Shown here: positions 41,477 to 50,170 of the stretch, one piece after another | Numbering within the stretch: the first letter of the stretch is position 1 | Layout: each line of letters starts with the position of its first letter | Origin: Parerythrobacter jejuensis | Lineage (GTDB): Bacteria; Pseudomonadota; Alphaproteobacteria; Sphingomonadales; Sphingomonadaceae | Assembly (NCBI RefSeq): GCF_039536765.1 | Contig: NZ_BAAAZF010000001.1 | Location: 2,311,001-2,375,000 of the forward strand | DNA: 64,000 bases | Reading direction: 5' to 3' | Notes under the pieces: generated by a model | Told to the model about the DNA's origin: nothing | The model's database searches: none | Seen by the model: the letters and a program-made list of their open reading frames with translations, nothing else | Position numbers and translations under genes: made by a program

Positions 41477-42454
41477 TCAGTCGCGGATGCGCTCATAGGC
41501 TTCGTAACAATCGCTGCCAAGCTGACGCCGCTCGACAAGGCGCCAGCGGCCATGCGCGCCAGCCAGATCGGTCAGTCCGATATCGCCCAGCGAGGGCATC
41601 CCCTTACCGATCACAATCGGGGCGCGATAGATTTCCAGCCGGTCAACCAGATCTTCGGCGAGGAAGGATGCTCCGGTCTGTGCGCCGCCCTCGACATAGA
41701 GGTACTGCGTGCGTTCGAGGGTGCATATCTGGGCGGGCGTGTTGATGATCTTGACCCCGTCAATCGGCACACCCCGGGTCAGGACGACCCGCTGCGGGCT
41801 GCGTTCTTCGAGGCCGGGCAGGCGCACCGTCAGGCGGGGCAGATCTTTGCGCCAGGTGCCGCCCCCTACCAGGATCGCATCGGCCATGGCCCGCCGGGAA
41901 TGGACATGAGCGCGCGCTTCTTCACCGGTAATCCATTGGCTCTCGCCATCAGGCAGGGCGATGCACCCGTCGAGCGACATGGCCAGTTTGAGCGTCACAT
42001 GGGGCCGGTTGAACCGCTGGAGTGTGAGGAAGCCGTCGAGGCTCCGCCGGGCAGCAATGCTGTCGCAATAATCGACTGTGATTCCAGCGCGCTTCAGGCG
42101 CTCGATGCCTTCCCCGTCGGTGCGCGGATCGGGGTCGGTCTGGGCCACGACAACACGGGCTGGTGCTGCCTCGACCAGCAGATCAGCGCAGGATGGGCCG
42201 CGGTCTGATCGGTGGGCGCAGGGCTCCAGCGTGACATAGGCCACTGCGCCGCGTGCGTCAGGGCCTGCCATTCCCAATGCCTGGGCCTCGGCGTGCGGGC
42301 GTCCGCCAGGCTGGGTCCAGCCGCGGCCGACAACGACGCCATCTTTCACGAGTATGCACCCCACTGCGGGGTTTGGGCTGCTGCGCGGGCGTCCGCGTCC
42401 GGCCAGCGCAGCGGCCGCGTCAAGCCAGTCGAGATCGGTCGGCTCGCTCTCCAT
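41477..42454 (-). CDS. ribD: bifunctional riboflavin biosynthesis deaminase/reductase RibD
   Basis: 325 residues. The N-terminal deaminase has the zinc-site motifs PHAEAQAL (HAE) and VTLEPCAHRSDRGPSCADLL (PCxxxxxxPxC-like); the C-terminal reductase shows RPHVTLKLAMSLDGCIA and ADAILVGGGTWRKDLPRLTVR. It performs two consecutive steps of riboflavin synthesis from the GTP-derived pyrimidine. The ATG overlaps the stop of the upstream membrane protein (ATGA). No FMN riboswitch is seen upstream. Confidence 0.94.
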   Translation of the reverse strand: MESEPTDLDWLDAAAALAGRGRPRSSPNPAVGCILVKDGVVVGRGWTQPGGRPHAEAQALGMAGPDARGAVAYVTLEPCAHRSDRGPSCADLLVEAAPARVVVAQTDPDPRTDGEGIERLKRAGITVDYCDSIAARRSLDGFLTLQRFNRPHVTLKLAMSLDGCIALPDGESQWITGEEARAHVHSRRAMADAILVGGGTWRKDLPRLTVRLPGLEERSPQRVVLTRGVPIDGVKIINTPAQICTLERTQYLYVEGGAQTGASFLAEDLVDRLEIYRAPIVIGKGMPSLGDIGLTDLAGAHGRWRLVERRQLGSDCYEAYERIRD

Positions 42455-42903
42455 TATGCGCCGGGTTCGATGCCTGCTTCTTCGAGCCTGCGCTGGGTCT
42501 GTGCCTCACGCTGGGCATCTTCGCGTGCGCGTTCAGCCTCGGCCTCCCGCTCGATCTCTTCCACATCCATGCCGGTGGCAGCACCCAATGTCCGGTACAG
42601 TTCGCGCTTGCGCTCCTCGATCGCTGCGCGCCGGGCAGCCAGCGCTTCCTTGCGTTCCTGATTGGCAAGGTTGGAAGCGACAATTTCCTCATCCGTGCGA
42701 TCCGGTGCGAAGGTGGTGATGTAGACCACATCGGGCGGTTGCGGGGCGACGCGTTCGCTTTCGGGGATCATGATATAGATGATCGTGGCAGGGATCAGCA
42801 CAGACGCCAGCAAGATCGGCACGCGATAGGGCTGGGGCCGGGTAAACTCGGTCCAGAAATCCCTGATCCCGGGCGCAGGATTGAAGCGGCTCAAGAAGCT
42901 CAT
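42454..42903 (-). CDS. single-pass membrane protein with charged coiled coil (unknown)
   Basis: 149 residues: one membrane segment (about 28-47, VPILLASVLIPATIIYIMIP) and a strongly charged helical tail (about 75-140, rich in Glu, Arg and Ala) likely to form a coiled coil. Not a family I can name. It is the first gene of an operon with ribD and ribE by ATGA overlap, so it may be conserved beside riboflavin genes for expression reasons only. Confidence 0.75.
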   Translation of the reverse strand: MSFLSRFNPAPGIRDFWTEFTRPQPYRVPILLASVLIPATIIYIMIPESERVAPQPPDVVYITTFAPDRTDEEIVASNLANQERKEALAARRAAIEERKRELYRTLGAATGMDVEEIEREAEAERAREDAQREAQTQRRLEEAGIEPGA

Positions 42904-42977
42904 GCAGGAAAGATAGGGGGACTTGTCGCACTGCGCCAGTGAAAGCGGGCATATGCGCGTAAATCGGCGAGTGCTGG

Positions 42978-43649
42978 TTAGTTGTAGTCGACCGTTATCG
43001 GGATCGTACCGCGAAGGTCTCCGCCGCGCCCGATCTGGCTATCGGTCACCAACGTGCCGGTGAAGGTGAATTCGAGAACGCCGTCGGCATCAAGTGTGGG
43101 CAGGGCGGACAGATTGGTTTCGAAGTCGCGCAGTTCCGCCATGCCGCCGCGCGGATCGCGCATGATGACACGATTGGGGAAGTTGATCTGGACCTGGCGA
43201 AACCTCCGGCCGACAATTGTGGCGCGGCCCTGGACCGTGAAGCCGCCAAAATCCTCGAGTTGCCCTGCAACGATTTTCATGCCGGTGGTCGGGTCTAGCA
43301 GGACACTGCCTTCGCCAGCACCGATCATGATCAGGCGGCCAAAATCGATGTCGCTTTCGATAAACAGGTCTGGCGCATTGCCGTTACCGTTGCCGTTTCC
43401 GACCCCGCCATTGCCGTTGCCATTGCCGTTACCATTATTCCCGTTGCCGTTATTGCCGTTCCCGTTGCCGCCGGCGTTTCCGTTTCCGTTGCCATTTCCT
43501 CCAGGGCCGTTCCCTGGCCGGCCGCCGCCTTCGCCCTGGGGCGGAGGGTTGGTGTCACAGAACCTGCATTGCCCCTGCGCCGAAACCGGTTCGGTCGGCA
43601 GCATGGCAATCAGGCAGGCACCAAGCATGAGGGCAAGATAGCGAAACAT
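42978..43649 (-). CDS. secreted DUF4402 protein with Gly-Asn repeat
   Basis: 223 residues. Signal peptide (MFRYLALMLGACLIAMLPTE, cleavage near VSAQ), then a low-complexity Gly-Asn tract (about residues 45-93, mostly GN dipeptides), then a DUF4402 domain (DIDFGRLIMIGAGEGSVLLD, GGFTVQGRATIVG, VQINFPNRVIM, TFTGTLVTDS). DUF4402 proteins are beta-rich and surface-exposed or secreted, of unknown function. The repeat is probably a flexible linker. An in-frame upstream extension to 43745 is rejected because it lacks a signal peptide. Confidence 0.82.
   Translation of the reverse strand: MFRYLALMLGACLIAMLPTEPVSAQGQCRFCDTNPPPQGEGGGRPGNGPGGNGNGNGNAGGNGNGNNGNGNNGNGNGNGNGGVGNGNGNGNAPDLFIESDIDFGRLIMIGAGEGSVLLDPTTGMKIVAGQLEDFGGFTVQGRATIVGRRFRQVQINFPNRVIMRDPRGGMAELRDFETNLSALPTLDADGVLEFTFTGTLVTDSQIGRGGDLRGTIPITVDYN
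43377..43512 (-). repeat. low-complexity Gly-Asn coding repeat
   Basis: Imperfect GGN-AAY codon pairs (CCGTTGCCGTTACCG-like on the plus strand) repeat more than 15 times inside the DUF4402 gene. Codons vary at third positions, so it is not a pure microsatellite. Confidence 0.8.
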
Positions 43650-43699
43650 CACCCAATTATCGCCGATCACGGTTACCGAAGTGTGAAGGAACGGCCGAA

Positions 43700-44422
43700 T
43701 CAGCCGAACGGCACGAACAGCGTCTTTCCCTCGGTCTTGAGCCACCGGTCAGCGGCGGGCAGATCGCCGTCGAAGATCTGCTCCAGAGCCGCGTAAAAGG
43801 CGGGGGAATGATCGAAATGGAGCCGGTGTGCAGTCTCGTGCGCAACAACTGACCGGCGGACATTTTCAGGCGCCATGATCAGCCGCCAGTTGATCCGCAC
43901 TGCACCCGAAGTTGAACAACTGCCCCAACGCCTGCGCGCGCTGCTGAGCGCCAGCTTTGGTACTTCCAGCCCTGCGCGAACCGAATAATGCGCCAGATCG
44001 CCGGCCAGAATATCCCGTGCTTCGGATTGGAGCCAGCTTCGCAGGCGTGGGGCCAGCGTTTCGCGCGGTCCGCCCAGCGCAATGGTTTCGCCGGAAAGTT
44101 CGGGCGCGCGGGGATGGGCGCGATCCCAATCGATGCGCACAGGGGTTCCGTGGAGCGGCAAATGTCCACCCGGTTCTGGATCACGCCGGTCGGGTCTTTT
44201 GGCGATCTGTTCGCCCAGCCAGTCGGCGCGGCTCTGGGCAAAGGTGAGGGCATCGGCCGTCCGGCCCCAGCGCGGAATGGTCACCCGCACACTTGCTCCG
44301 TCATCGGCCAGTCGCAACACCATCCGTTTGGCGGTGGGATGGCGACGGATCTCGACCGGCAATCTTTGCGCGCCGATTGCGACGACCTGGTCGCGCGGAT
44401 CGTTGCGCAGCCAGTCGATCAT
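43700..44422 (-). CDS. YgjP-like (DUF45/M48) metallopeptidase
   Basis: 240 residues. The zinc motif HETAHRLHFDHSPAFY is present near residue 190 (HExxH), preceded by RRRWGSCSTSGAVRINWRL, the conserved WGSC block of the YgjP/SprT-like family. The N-terminal half binds or positions substrate. Probably cytosolic. Its ATG overlaps the UPF0260 stop (ATGA) so the two genes are translationally coupled. Confidence 0.88.
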   Translation of the reverse strand: MIDWLRNDPRDQVVAIGAQRLPVEIRRHPTAKRMVLRLADDGASVRVTIPRWGRTADALTFAQSRADWLGEQIAKRPDRRDPEPGGHLPLHGTPVRIDWDRAHPRAPELSGETIALGGPRETLAPRLRSWLQSEARDILAGDLAHYSVRAGLEVPKLALSSARRRWGSCSTSGAVRINWRLIMAPENVRRSVVAHETAHRLHFDHSPAFYAALEQIFDGDLPAADRWLKTEGKTLFVPFG

Positions 44423-44865
44423 TGCGCGTCGCCCCAATCGACAATGTGATGTTCCAGCGGGCCGGCATCGACTTCGTTGATCACCCGCCCGGCCACGCCG
44501 GCGCCCGCATGGTGGACAGCCTCGCGGTCACCCGACAGCAAGTAATGCCATTCGGGCAACGGGCGTCCTTCGGCCCGGCGGCGATAGGCACAACTTTCGG
44601 GCAGCCACTGGACCTCTTCGACAATCTTCAGGGTCAGACGCAGGCAATCGGGCACGAAGGCCTTGCGATTGGCGTAATTGGTGCAGCGCGCAGTTTCGGT
44701 GTCGAGCAGCTTGCACGCGACATTGGTGTCTTCGATATCGCCGGTATCGGCATCCTCGATCTTGTGCAGGCAGCACCGGCCACAGCCATCGCACAAAGCT
44801 TCCCATTCCGCAGGGGAGAGGTCGCGCAGCGGGCGCTCCCAGAATTTCTCCCTCAGCGCACCCAT
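44419..44865 (-). CDS. UPF0260/YcgN-like zinc/iron-chelating protein
   Basis: 148 residues. The Cys-rich motif CDGCGRCCLHKIED with later conserved Cys (VACKLLD, ARCTNY, PDCLRL and SCAYRR) identifies the YkgJ/YcgN family with a metal- or Fe-S-binding cluster. Function unsettled. The start overlaps the end of the SCO gene by 13 bp, and the stop overlaps the metallopeptidase start, giving a three-gene unit. Confidence 0.88.
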   Translation of the reverse strand: MGALREKFWERPLRDLSPAEWEALCDGCGRCCLHKIEDADTGDIEDTNVACKLLDTETARCTNYANRKAFVPDCLRLTLKIVEEVQWLPESCAYRRRAEGRPLPEWHYLLSGDREAVHHAGAGVAGRVINEVDAGPLEHHIVDWGDAQ

Positions 44866-45449
44866 TTGGCAATTTCGGTGGCAATCGCGTCCGGGCCCAG
44901 ATCGGTGGGCAGGGTTGCGATCGGTTCACCATCCGGTCCAAACAGATAGGTGATATTGGAATGGTCCATCAGATATCCGCCGCCTGGCTGGTCCTCTCCG
45001 CGCGAATAGAACACTTTGAACGTGTCCGCTGCGGCTTCGATCTGTTCTGCGGTACCCGTCAGGCCAATCAGGCGCGGGTGAAAATTGGCGGTGAATTCCT
45101 CCACCACTTCCTGCGTATCCCGTTCCGGATCGATGGTGATGAATAAGGGTTGGATCTGAGCGCCCAACTGCGGCTCGACCTGTTCGAATTGCTTCAGTCC
45201 GGCCATCGCCCGCTGGACATCGGTGGGGCAGATATCGGGACAGTAGGCATAGCCGAAATAGACAATCCGGTATTGGCCATTAAAATCGCTCCAGCGGACC
45301 GTGTCGCCGGTTTCGCCGGTCAGTTCGAATTCGCCCCCGATGGTTGCACCAGCGAGCGGCGGTTCGCCCACCGGTTCGGGCGTCGCAGCACCGCATGCGG
45401 CTAGCGACAGGGCAAGAAGTGCGGCAAACAAGGTCTTATGGGCAGGCAT
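44853..45449 (-). CDS. SCO family protein (copper chaperone/cytochrome oxidase assembly)
   Basis: 198 residues. A lipoprotein signal (LLALSLAACGA), then a thioredoxin-like fold with the SCO copper site C-PDI-C (YCPDICPTDVQ) and a distal His in YLMDHSNITYLF. It delivers Cu to the CuA site of cytochrome c oxidase or reduces its cysteines, at the periplasmic face. All metal ligands are present. It heads an operon with UPF0260 and the metallopeptidase. Confidence 0.92.
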   Translation of the reverse strand: MPAHKTLFAALLALSLAACGAATPEPVGEPPLAGATIGGEFELTGETGDTVRWSDFNGQYRIVYFGYAYCPDICPTDVQRAMAGLKQFEQVEPQLGAQIQPLFITIDPERDTQEVVEEFTANFHPRLIGLTGTAEQIEAAADTFKVFYSRGEDQPGGGYLMDHSNITYLFGPDGEPIATLPTDLGPDAIATEIAKWVR

Positions 45450-45534
45450 GGCGCAGTCGTTCAGCCTCTGCTAACTGGCGATGGAGAAAGGCGAGTCACT
45501 CGCCACAGATAGAATTTTTACAGAAGGTGCAAAG

Positions 45535-46152
45535 GTGTTGCTGCCTCTTTTTCGCAAATCTCTCGTAATTTCGGGCCTGGCTCTTGCGGCTATCACGGCC
45601 CCGGTTTCGGCCCAGAACATGTTCTCGGAAGGCTATTCCTTCCTTGAAGCGGTCAAGGATCGCGATGCCGAGAAGGTCACCACGGCGGTCGACACCCCCG
45701 GCAGTACGTTGATCAACACGCGTGATATCGCTTCCGGACGAACCGCTTTGCACATCGTGGCAGAGCGGCGTGACGCGACCTGGATTCGCTTCCTGACGCA
45801 AAAGGGCGCCAACCCCAATGTGGTCGACAAAAAGGGCATCAGCCCGCTGATGATCTCCTCCAATCTTGGCCATCTCGACGGGGTGGAGGCGTTTCTTGAT
45901 GCCGGAGCGCGGGTCGATGACACCAATAGCCTGGGCGAGACACCGCTGATCAGCGCGACCCATCGCCGTGATTTCGAGATGATCCGGCTATTGCTGGCCA
46001 ATGGCGCCAATCCTGACCGGAGCGACAATTCCGGCCGCACGGCGCGCGACTATGCCGAGATTATCGGCAGCCGCCGCCTGATGGACGAATTCACCGCTGC
46101 GGATGAAGCTCGCAAAGGCAAGGAAACCAAAAGCTACGGCCCGAGTTTCTGA
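45535..46152 (+). CDS. secreted ankyrin-repeat protein
   Basis: About 205 residues. A signal peptide (LFRKSLVISGLALAAITAPV, cleavage near VSAQ) is followed by four ankyrin repeats (GRTALHIVAERRDATWIRFL, GISPLMISSNLGHLDGVEAF, GETPLISATHRRDFEMIRLL and a half repeat GRTARDYAEIIG). Periplasmic ankyrin proteins are probably protein-binding or stabilising factors. I chose GTG 45535 because AGAAGG lies seven bases upstream; ATG 45481 would put charged residues before the signal. COQ9 follows after 4 bp. Confidence 0.82.
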   Translation: MLLPLFRKSLVISGLALAAITAPVSAQNMFSEGYSFLEAVKDRDAEKVTTAVDTPGSTLINTRDIASGRTALHIVAERRDATWIRFLTQKGANPNVVDKKGISPLMISSNLGHLDGVEAFLDAGARVDDTNSLGETPLISATHRRDFEMIRLLLANGANPDRSDNSGRTARDYAEIIGSRRLMDEFTAADEARKGKETKSYGPSF

Positions 46153-46156
46153 GGGC

Positions 46157-46819
46157 ATGATTGAAAACGCCGATACCCTGACGCTCGACGAGTTGCGCCT
46201 CGCCCTGGCACCGGCGATTGCCGACAGTGCCATCTTCGATGGATGGGGTGACGAAGCGCTGCTGATGGCAGCGGAAATCGAAGGGATTGATCCCGCCGTG
46301 GCCAGGCTCGCCTTCAAGGGCGGGGCGATGGCAATGATCGGCGCGTGGATCGATACTGTCGACCAGGCGATGGCTGCCGAATGGCCGCAGGAAAAGCTGG
46401 GCGAGCTCAAGATCCGGGAACGGATCCGCACCTTGGTGCAATTCCGTCTCGATGCCGTGGCCGGTCAGGAAGAGGCTGTCCGCAGCGCGTTGGCGATTAT
46501 GGCGATGCCGCAACATGCAGCAGAAGCTGTGCGGATCGGGTGGCGCAGCGCAGATATCATGTGGCGGCTGGCCGGTGATACGGCGACCGATTACAACCAC
46601 TATACCAAGCGCACCATCCTGGCCGGGATCTATGGCGCGACCCTGACCGTCTTCATCAATGACGAGAGCGAGGACAAGGCCGAGACGAAGGCCTTCCTCG
46701 AACGGCGGATCGAAGGGGTGATGAAGTTTGAAAAGGTGAAAGCCCGCCTGTTGCGCCCCGACCGCGAGACATTCAGCGTCACTCGGTTTCTTGGCCGGCT
46801 GCGCTATCCCGCCCGCTGA
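46157..46819 (+). CDS. COQ9-like ubiquinone biosynthesis protein
   Basis: 220 residues. The helical pattern DEALLMAAEIEGIDPAVARL and WRSADIMWRLAGDTATDYNH YTKR in the C-terminal half match the COQ9 family (a TetR-like fold that binds lipids and aids CoQ hydroxylation). Alphaproteobacterial COQ9 genes are well known. GAGGG lies two to five bases before the ATG. Probably co-transcribed with the ankyrin gene. Confidence 0.86.
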   Translation: MIENADTLTLDELRLALAPAIADSAIFDGWGDEALLMAAEIEGIDPAVARLAFKGGAMAMIGAWIDTVDQAMAAEWPQEKLGELKIRERIRTLVQFRLDAVAGQEEAVRSALAIMAMPQHAAEAVRIGWRSADIMWRLAGDTATDYNHYTKRTILAGIYGATLTVFINDESEDKAETKAFLERRIEGVMKFEKVKARLLRPDRETFSVTRFLGRLRYPAR

Positions 46820-46837
46820 AAACCCTCTCGCTTTTCA

Positions 46838-46861
46838 CTATTGATAATCAGTTGCAATTAG
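46838..46861 (+). promoter_or_regulatory. putative Fur-type iron box upstream of feoAB
   Basis: CTATTGATAATCAGTTGCAA and the next four bases form an imperfect palindrome with a GATAAT-like left half and TTGCAAT right half, as expected for an iron-responsive operator. It lies 26-49 bp before the chosen feoA start. Confidence 0.45.
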
Positions 46862-46886
46862 GGTCATGCTCTGGCAGCGGAGCGGA

Positions 46887-47126
46887 ATGACCCTCGACCT
46901 CCTCGAATCCGGCTGCCATGCCACCATCTCCACTATCAATTGGGAGGGGATCGCCGTCGAAGACGGCAAGCGCTTGCGCGCTTTGGGATTTGACGAGGGG
47001 GCCCAAGTATCGATCGCCCATCGTGGTGTGTTTGGCGGGCGCGATCCGCTCGCGATAACGCTGGGCCGGATGACGGTTGCCATCCGCCGCGTCCATGCCG
47101 CCGCCGTTTCCGTAACGATTGATTGA
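46887..47126 (+). CDS. feoA: ferrous iron transport protein A
   Basis: 79 residues: MTLDLLESGCHATISTINWE, then RLRALGFDEGAQVSIAHRG and DPLAITLGRMTVAIRR, an SH3-like FeoA domain. FeoA is a cytosolic partner of the FeoB permease. I chose the inner ATG at 46887 because homologues begin there; ATG 46866 would add seven residues. feoB starts 10 bp downstream. Confidence 0.92.
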   Translation: MTLDLLESGCHATISTINWEGIAVEDGKRLRALGFDEGAQVSIAHRGVFGGRDPLAITLGRMTVAIRRVHAAAVSVTID

Positions 47127-47136
47127 GGCTTTTGCG

Positions 47137-48981
47137 ATGAGCGAGATCCGCACAGTTGCATTGGTCGGCAATCCCAATTCGGGCAAGAGCGCGCTGTTCA
47201 ACAAGCTGACCGGCGCGCGCCAGAAAATTGCCAATTATCCCGGCGTCACGGTCGAGCGGAAGGCAGGACGCATTGCCTTGCCCTCGGGCGCTCAGGTCGA
47301 GCTGCTCGATTTGCCCGGCAGCTATGCCTTCGATGCGGCCAGCCCGGACGAGGAAGTCACCCGCAAGGTCGTGTTCGGCGAACAGGAAGGCCAGCGCCAG
47401 CCCGATGTCCTGGTGCTGGTGATCGATGCTGCCAATCTCGAACAGCATCTGGTTTTCGCGCAGGAAGTGATCGCATTGGGGCGCCCGACGGTGGTCGCGC
47501 TCAACATGATCGATCTGGCCGAACGCGACGGGCTGACGCTCGATCCCGCCGCCCTTTCGAACGCGCTGGGTGTGCCGGTGGTCCCCACCGTTGCCGTGCG
47601 TCGGCGCGGGCTGGAGGAACTGGCCAGCGCCATCGATAGTGCCCACGCAAATGAAGACATAATCCAGCCGCGGCCAGCGCTGGACCAGACCGAAAGACGG
47701 CTGGAAGCAAGGAACATCGCCAAGGGCGTGATCCTCTCCAAATCCGCACGCCACACCATCGAATCCGGGCTGGACCGGGTGTTTCTCAACCCTTGGTTCG
47801 GCCCGGTGATACTGTTCGGTTTGCTGTTCGTCATTTTCCAGGCGGTGTTTGCGTGGGCGACTCCGTTTGCCGATGCTCTGGATGGTGCCGCTGGCGCTGC
47901 ATCCGATGCGCTCGTGGCCAATATGGCGCCGGGTCTGGTGCGCGACTTCCTGACCGAAGGCGTGATTGCCGGGGTCGGGTCGGTGGTGGTCTTCCTGCCC
48001 CAGATTGTGATCCTGTTTGCTTTCATCCTGCTGATGGAGGCGACCGGATACATGGCCCGTGCGGCCTTCCTGATGGATCGCCTGATGGCGCGGGTCGGCC
48101 TGTCGGGCCGCAGTTTCATTCCGCTCTTGTCCAGCTTTGCCTGTGCGATTCCCGGAATCATGGCGACACGCAGCATTTCCGATCCGAAAGACAGGCTCAC
48201 CACGATCCTGATCGCTCCGCTGATGACATGTTCAGCCCGGCTGCCAGTCTATGCCGTGATCATCGCCGCCTTTATTCCCAATACCAGTATCGGCCCGGGT
48301 ATCGGATTGCAGGGTCTGGTGCTGTTCGTGCTTTATGTCGCCGGGATTGTCGGCGCGATGGTGGTGGCGCTGATCCTGCGACGGTCCGTCACCAAAGGTG
48401 ATGCGTCGGGCTTCATCATGGAAATGCCGCGCTACCAGCTGCCGCGCTTGCGGGATTTGGCGATTGGCCTGTGGCAGCGGGCGTGGGTGTTCCTGCGCCG
48501 CGCCGGTACGATCATCTTTGCGGCCACGGTGGTGTTGTGGCTGTTGCTCAGTTTTCCCAAGGCAGAGCCGGGCGAAAGCCAGCTCGATGCCAGTATTGCC
48601 GGAACAGTTGCCGATGGTTTGCACGTCGTGCTCGAACCGATCGGTTTCAATCGCGAGATCAGCCTGGCCATCATCCCGGCCATGGCGGCGCGCGAAGTGG
48701 CTGTGGCTTCACTGGCAACCACCTATGCAGTCGATGCGGATGACGAGGAAGCCGAGGCGGAAGGGCTGGCTGCAACGCTCTCCGCCCGGTGGAGCTTGCC
48801 GACCGCGCTCGCATTCCTCGCCTGGTTCGTGTTCGCGCCCCAATGCCTTTCCACGATTGCCGTGGCCCGGCGTGAAACCAATGGCTGGAAGTGGCCGATG
48901 TTCATGCTCGGCTATTTGTTCGCGCTCGCCTATCTGACGGCTGGGGCAACTTTCTGGATTGCGACCTGGGCCGGGCTTTAG
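47137..48981 (+). CDS. feoB: ferrous iron transport protein B (GTP-driven Fe2+ permease)
   Basis: 614 residues. The N-terminal G domain has all motifs: GNPNSGKSA (G1), GVTVERK (G2), DLPGSY (G3) and NMID (G4). A shortened linker leads to a membrane domain with two Gate motifs (SFACAIPGIMATRSIS and the AIIPAMAAREVAVASL block). It imports Fe2+ under low oxygen or low iron. Slightly short for FeoB (usually 700+), consistent with a compact alphaproteobacterial form. feoC is absent. Confidence 0.95.
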   Translation: MSEIRTVALVGNPNSGKSALFNKLTGARQKIANYPGVTVERKAGRIALPSGAQVELLDLPGSYAFDAASPDEEVTRKVVFGEQEGQRQPDVLVLVIDAANLEQHLVFAQEVIALGRPTVVALNMIDLAERDGLTLDPAALSNALGVPVVPTVAVRRRGLEELASAIDSAHANEDIIQPRPALDQTERRLEARNIAKGVILSKSARHTIESGLDRVFLNPWFGPVILFGLLFVIFQAVFAWATPFADALDGAAGAASDALVANMAPGLVRDFLTEGVIAGVGSVVVFLPQIVILFAFILLMEATGYMARAAFLMDRLMARVGLSGRSFIPLLSSFACAIPGIMATRSISDPKDRLTTILIAPLMTCSARLPVYAVIIAAFIPNTSIGPGIGLQGLVLFVLYVAGIVGAMVVALILRRSVTKGDASGFIMEMPRYQLPRLRDLAIGLWQRAWVFLRRAGTIIFAATVVLWLLLSFPKAEPGESQLDASIAGTVADGLHVVLEPIGFNREISLAIIPAMAAREVAVASLATTYAVDADDEEAEAEGLAATLSARWSLPTALAFLAWFVFAPQCLSTIAVARRETNGWKWPMFMLGYLFALAYLTAGATFWIATWAGL

Positions 48982-49083
48982 TGGCCTGACGACACCAACC
49001 CACAAGTAATCCGGCGCGCAATCTGGCCTGCCCTTTCCCGATTGGGTAACTCGTCCAGCAACAGATTCGCGAAGGACAATGAT

Positions 49084-49620
49084 ATGGCGGGTAGTCTCAA
49101 CAAGGTCATGCTGATCGGCAATCTCGGGGCCGATCCCGAAGTGCGCAGCTTCCAGAATGGCGGCAAGGTCTGCAATCTGCGGATTGCCACCAGCGAAACC
49201 TGGAAGGATCGCAACTCGGGCGAACGCCAGGAACGCACCGAATGGCACACCGTGGCCATTTTCTCCGAAGGCCTTGTCAATGTCGCAGAGCGTTTCTTGC
49301 GCAAGGGCAGCAAGGTATTCGTCGAGGGCCAGTTGCAAACCCGGAAGTGGCAAGACCAGTCCGGCAATGACCGCTATTCGACAGAAGTGGTGCTGCGCGG
49401 CTTCAACGGAACGCTGACGATGCTGGACGGCCCCGGTGGCGGCCAGGGCGGCGGCGGTGGCCAGCGCTCTGGCGGCGACTATGGTGGTGGCGGTGGCCAG
49501 GATGGCGGCTGGAACCAGGGCGGCGGTGGCCAGGGCGGTGGCTCTGGAGGCGGCGCATCGGGTGGATCCGGCGGCGGTGGATCGAACTACGACGATCTGG
49601 ACGACGACATCCCGTTCTGA
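49084..49620 (+). CDS. ssb: single-stranded DNA-binding protein
   Basis: 178 residues. OB-fold: [20 protein letters not shown], then [20 protein letters not shown] and [21 protein letters not shown] long Gly-rich linker (about residues 118-165) leads to the acidic tip DDLDDDIPF, which docks partner proteins. It coats ssDNA during replication and repair. The ATG at 49084 has AAGGA nine bases upstream. Confidence 0.96.
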   Translation: MAGSLNKVMLIGNLGADPEVRSFQNGGKVCNLRIATSETWKDRNSGERQERTEWHTVAIFSEGLVNVAERFLRKGSKVFVEGQLQTRKWQDQSGNDRYSTEVVLRGFNGTLTMLDGPGGGQGGGGGQRSGGDYGGGGGQDGGWNQGGGGQGGGSGGGASGGSGGGGSNYDDLDDDIPF

Positions 49621-49642
49621 TCACCGCCTGTGCTGAATGGGG

Positions 49643-50170
49643 CTAGCCCTTCTTCAGCGCCGCAAGTGCTTCGGCGAGCGGGCCGCTGGGGGCGTCGTCG
49701 CTGGTGAGGCCGGCCTTCTTCCGCGTGGCATCGGCTTCAGGCCCTTCGGCGTAAGGATCGATTGCCAGGGCAAGGCTTTGCGCCACTGCCTCGCCAAGGT
49801 CAAAACTGTCACCTTCATATTCGATTTCGTCGAGTTCTTCGCGCTCGAGCTCGATTTCGATCTCCTCCCCTACGGACGCTATGGCGGGTTTCGCAGGCAC
49901 GAAGACCAGTTCGATGGTCTCGTCGATCGCAACCGGGAAGTCTTCTCCAGAAATGGCGCAAGTCTGGGTGATCCGCGCATTGAGCGAACCCTTGGCTGCG
50001 ATCCTTGGACCGTCCGGATCGAGTGCAATCTTGGCGGTGAGGCTGTCGATCGCTGCAACACCGAATCGCTGCGCCAGCGCCAGCCGCTCGCTTGCGTTTG
50101 CCTCGATGGTCTCGGCCTCGTTCCGGATCTGCCTGATCTTGATGGTTCGGCTCAATTCGGGCGCGGTCAC
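49643..50170 (-). CDS. YceD/DUF177 family protein
   Basis: 175 residues with the YceD core CAISGEDFPVAIDETIELVF, an acidic mid-region (about residues 101-120) and a conserved C-terminal DLGEAVAQSLALAIDPYAEG. YceD is linked to 23S rRNA or large-subunit maturation. It usually precedes rpmF, but rpmF is not adjacent here. The GTG start overlaps the CBP3 stop (GTGA), so the two genes are coupled. Confidence 0.86.
   Translation of the reverse strand: MTAPELSRTIKIRQIRNEAETIEANASERLALAQRFGVAAIDSLTAKIALDPDGPRIAAKGSLNARITQTCAISGEDFPVAIDETIELVFVPAKPAIASVGEEIEIELEREELDEIEYEGDSFDLGEAVAQSLALAIDPYAEGPEADATRKKAGLTSDDAPSGPLAEALAALKKG

Noticed and set aside
42904..42977. Possible FMN riboswitch upstream of the riboflavin genes
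   Set aside because: The gap is under 80 bp and lacks the conserved RFN core; ribD is also preceded by a coupled gene.
43377..43512. Repeated CCGTTGCCGTT-like units suggesting a CRISPR or microsatellite
   Set aside because: Units are short, imperfect and encode a Gly-Asn linker in frame within a secreted protein; no spacers.
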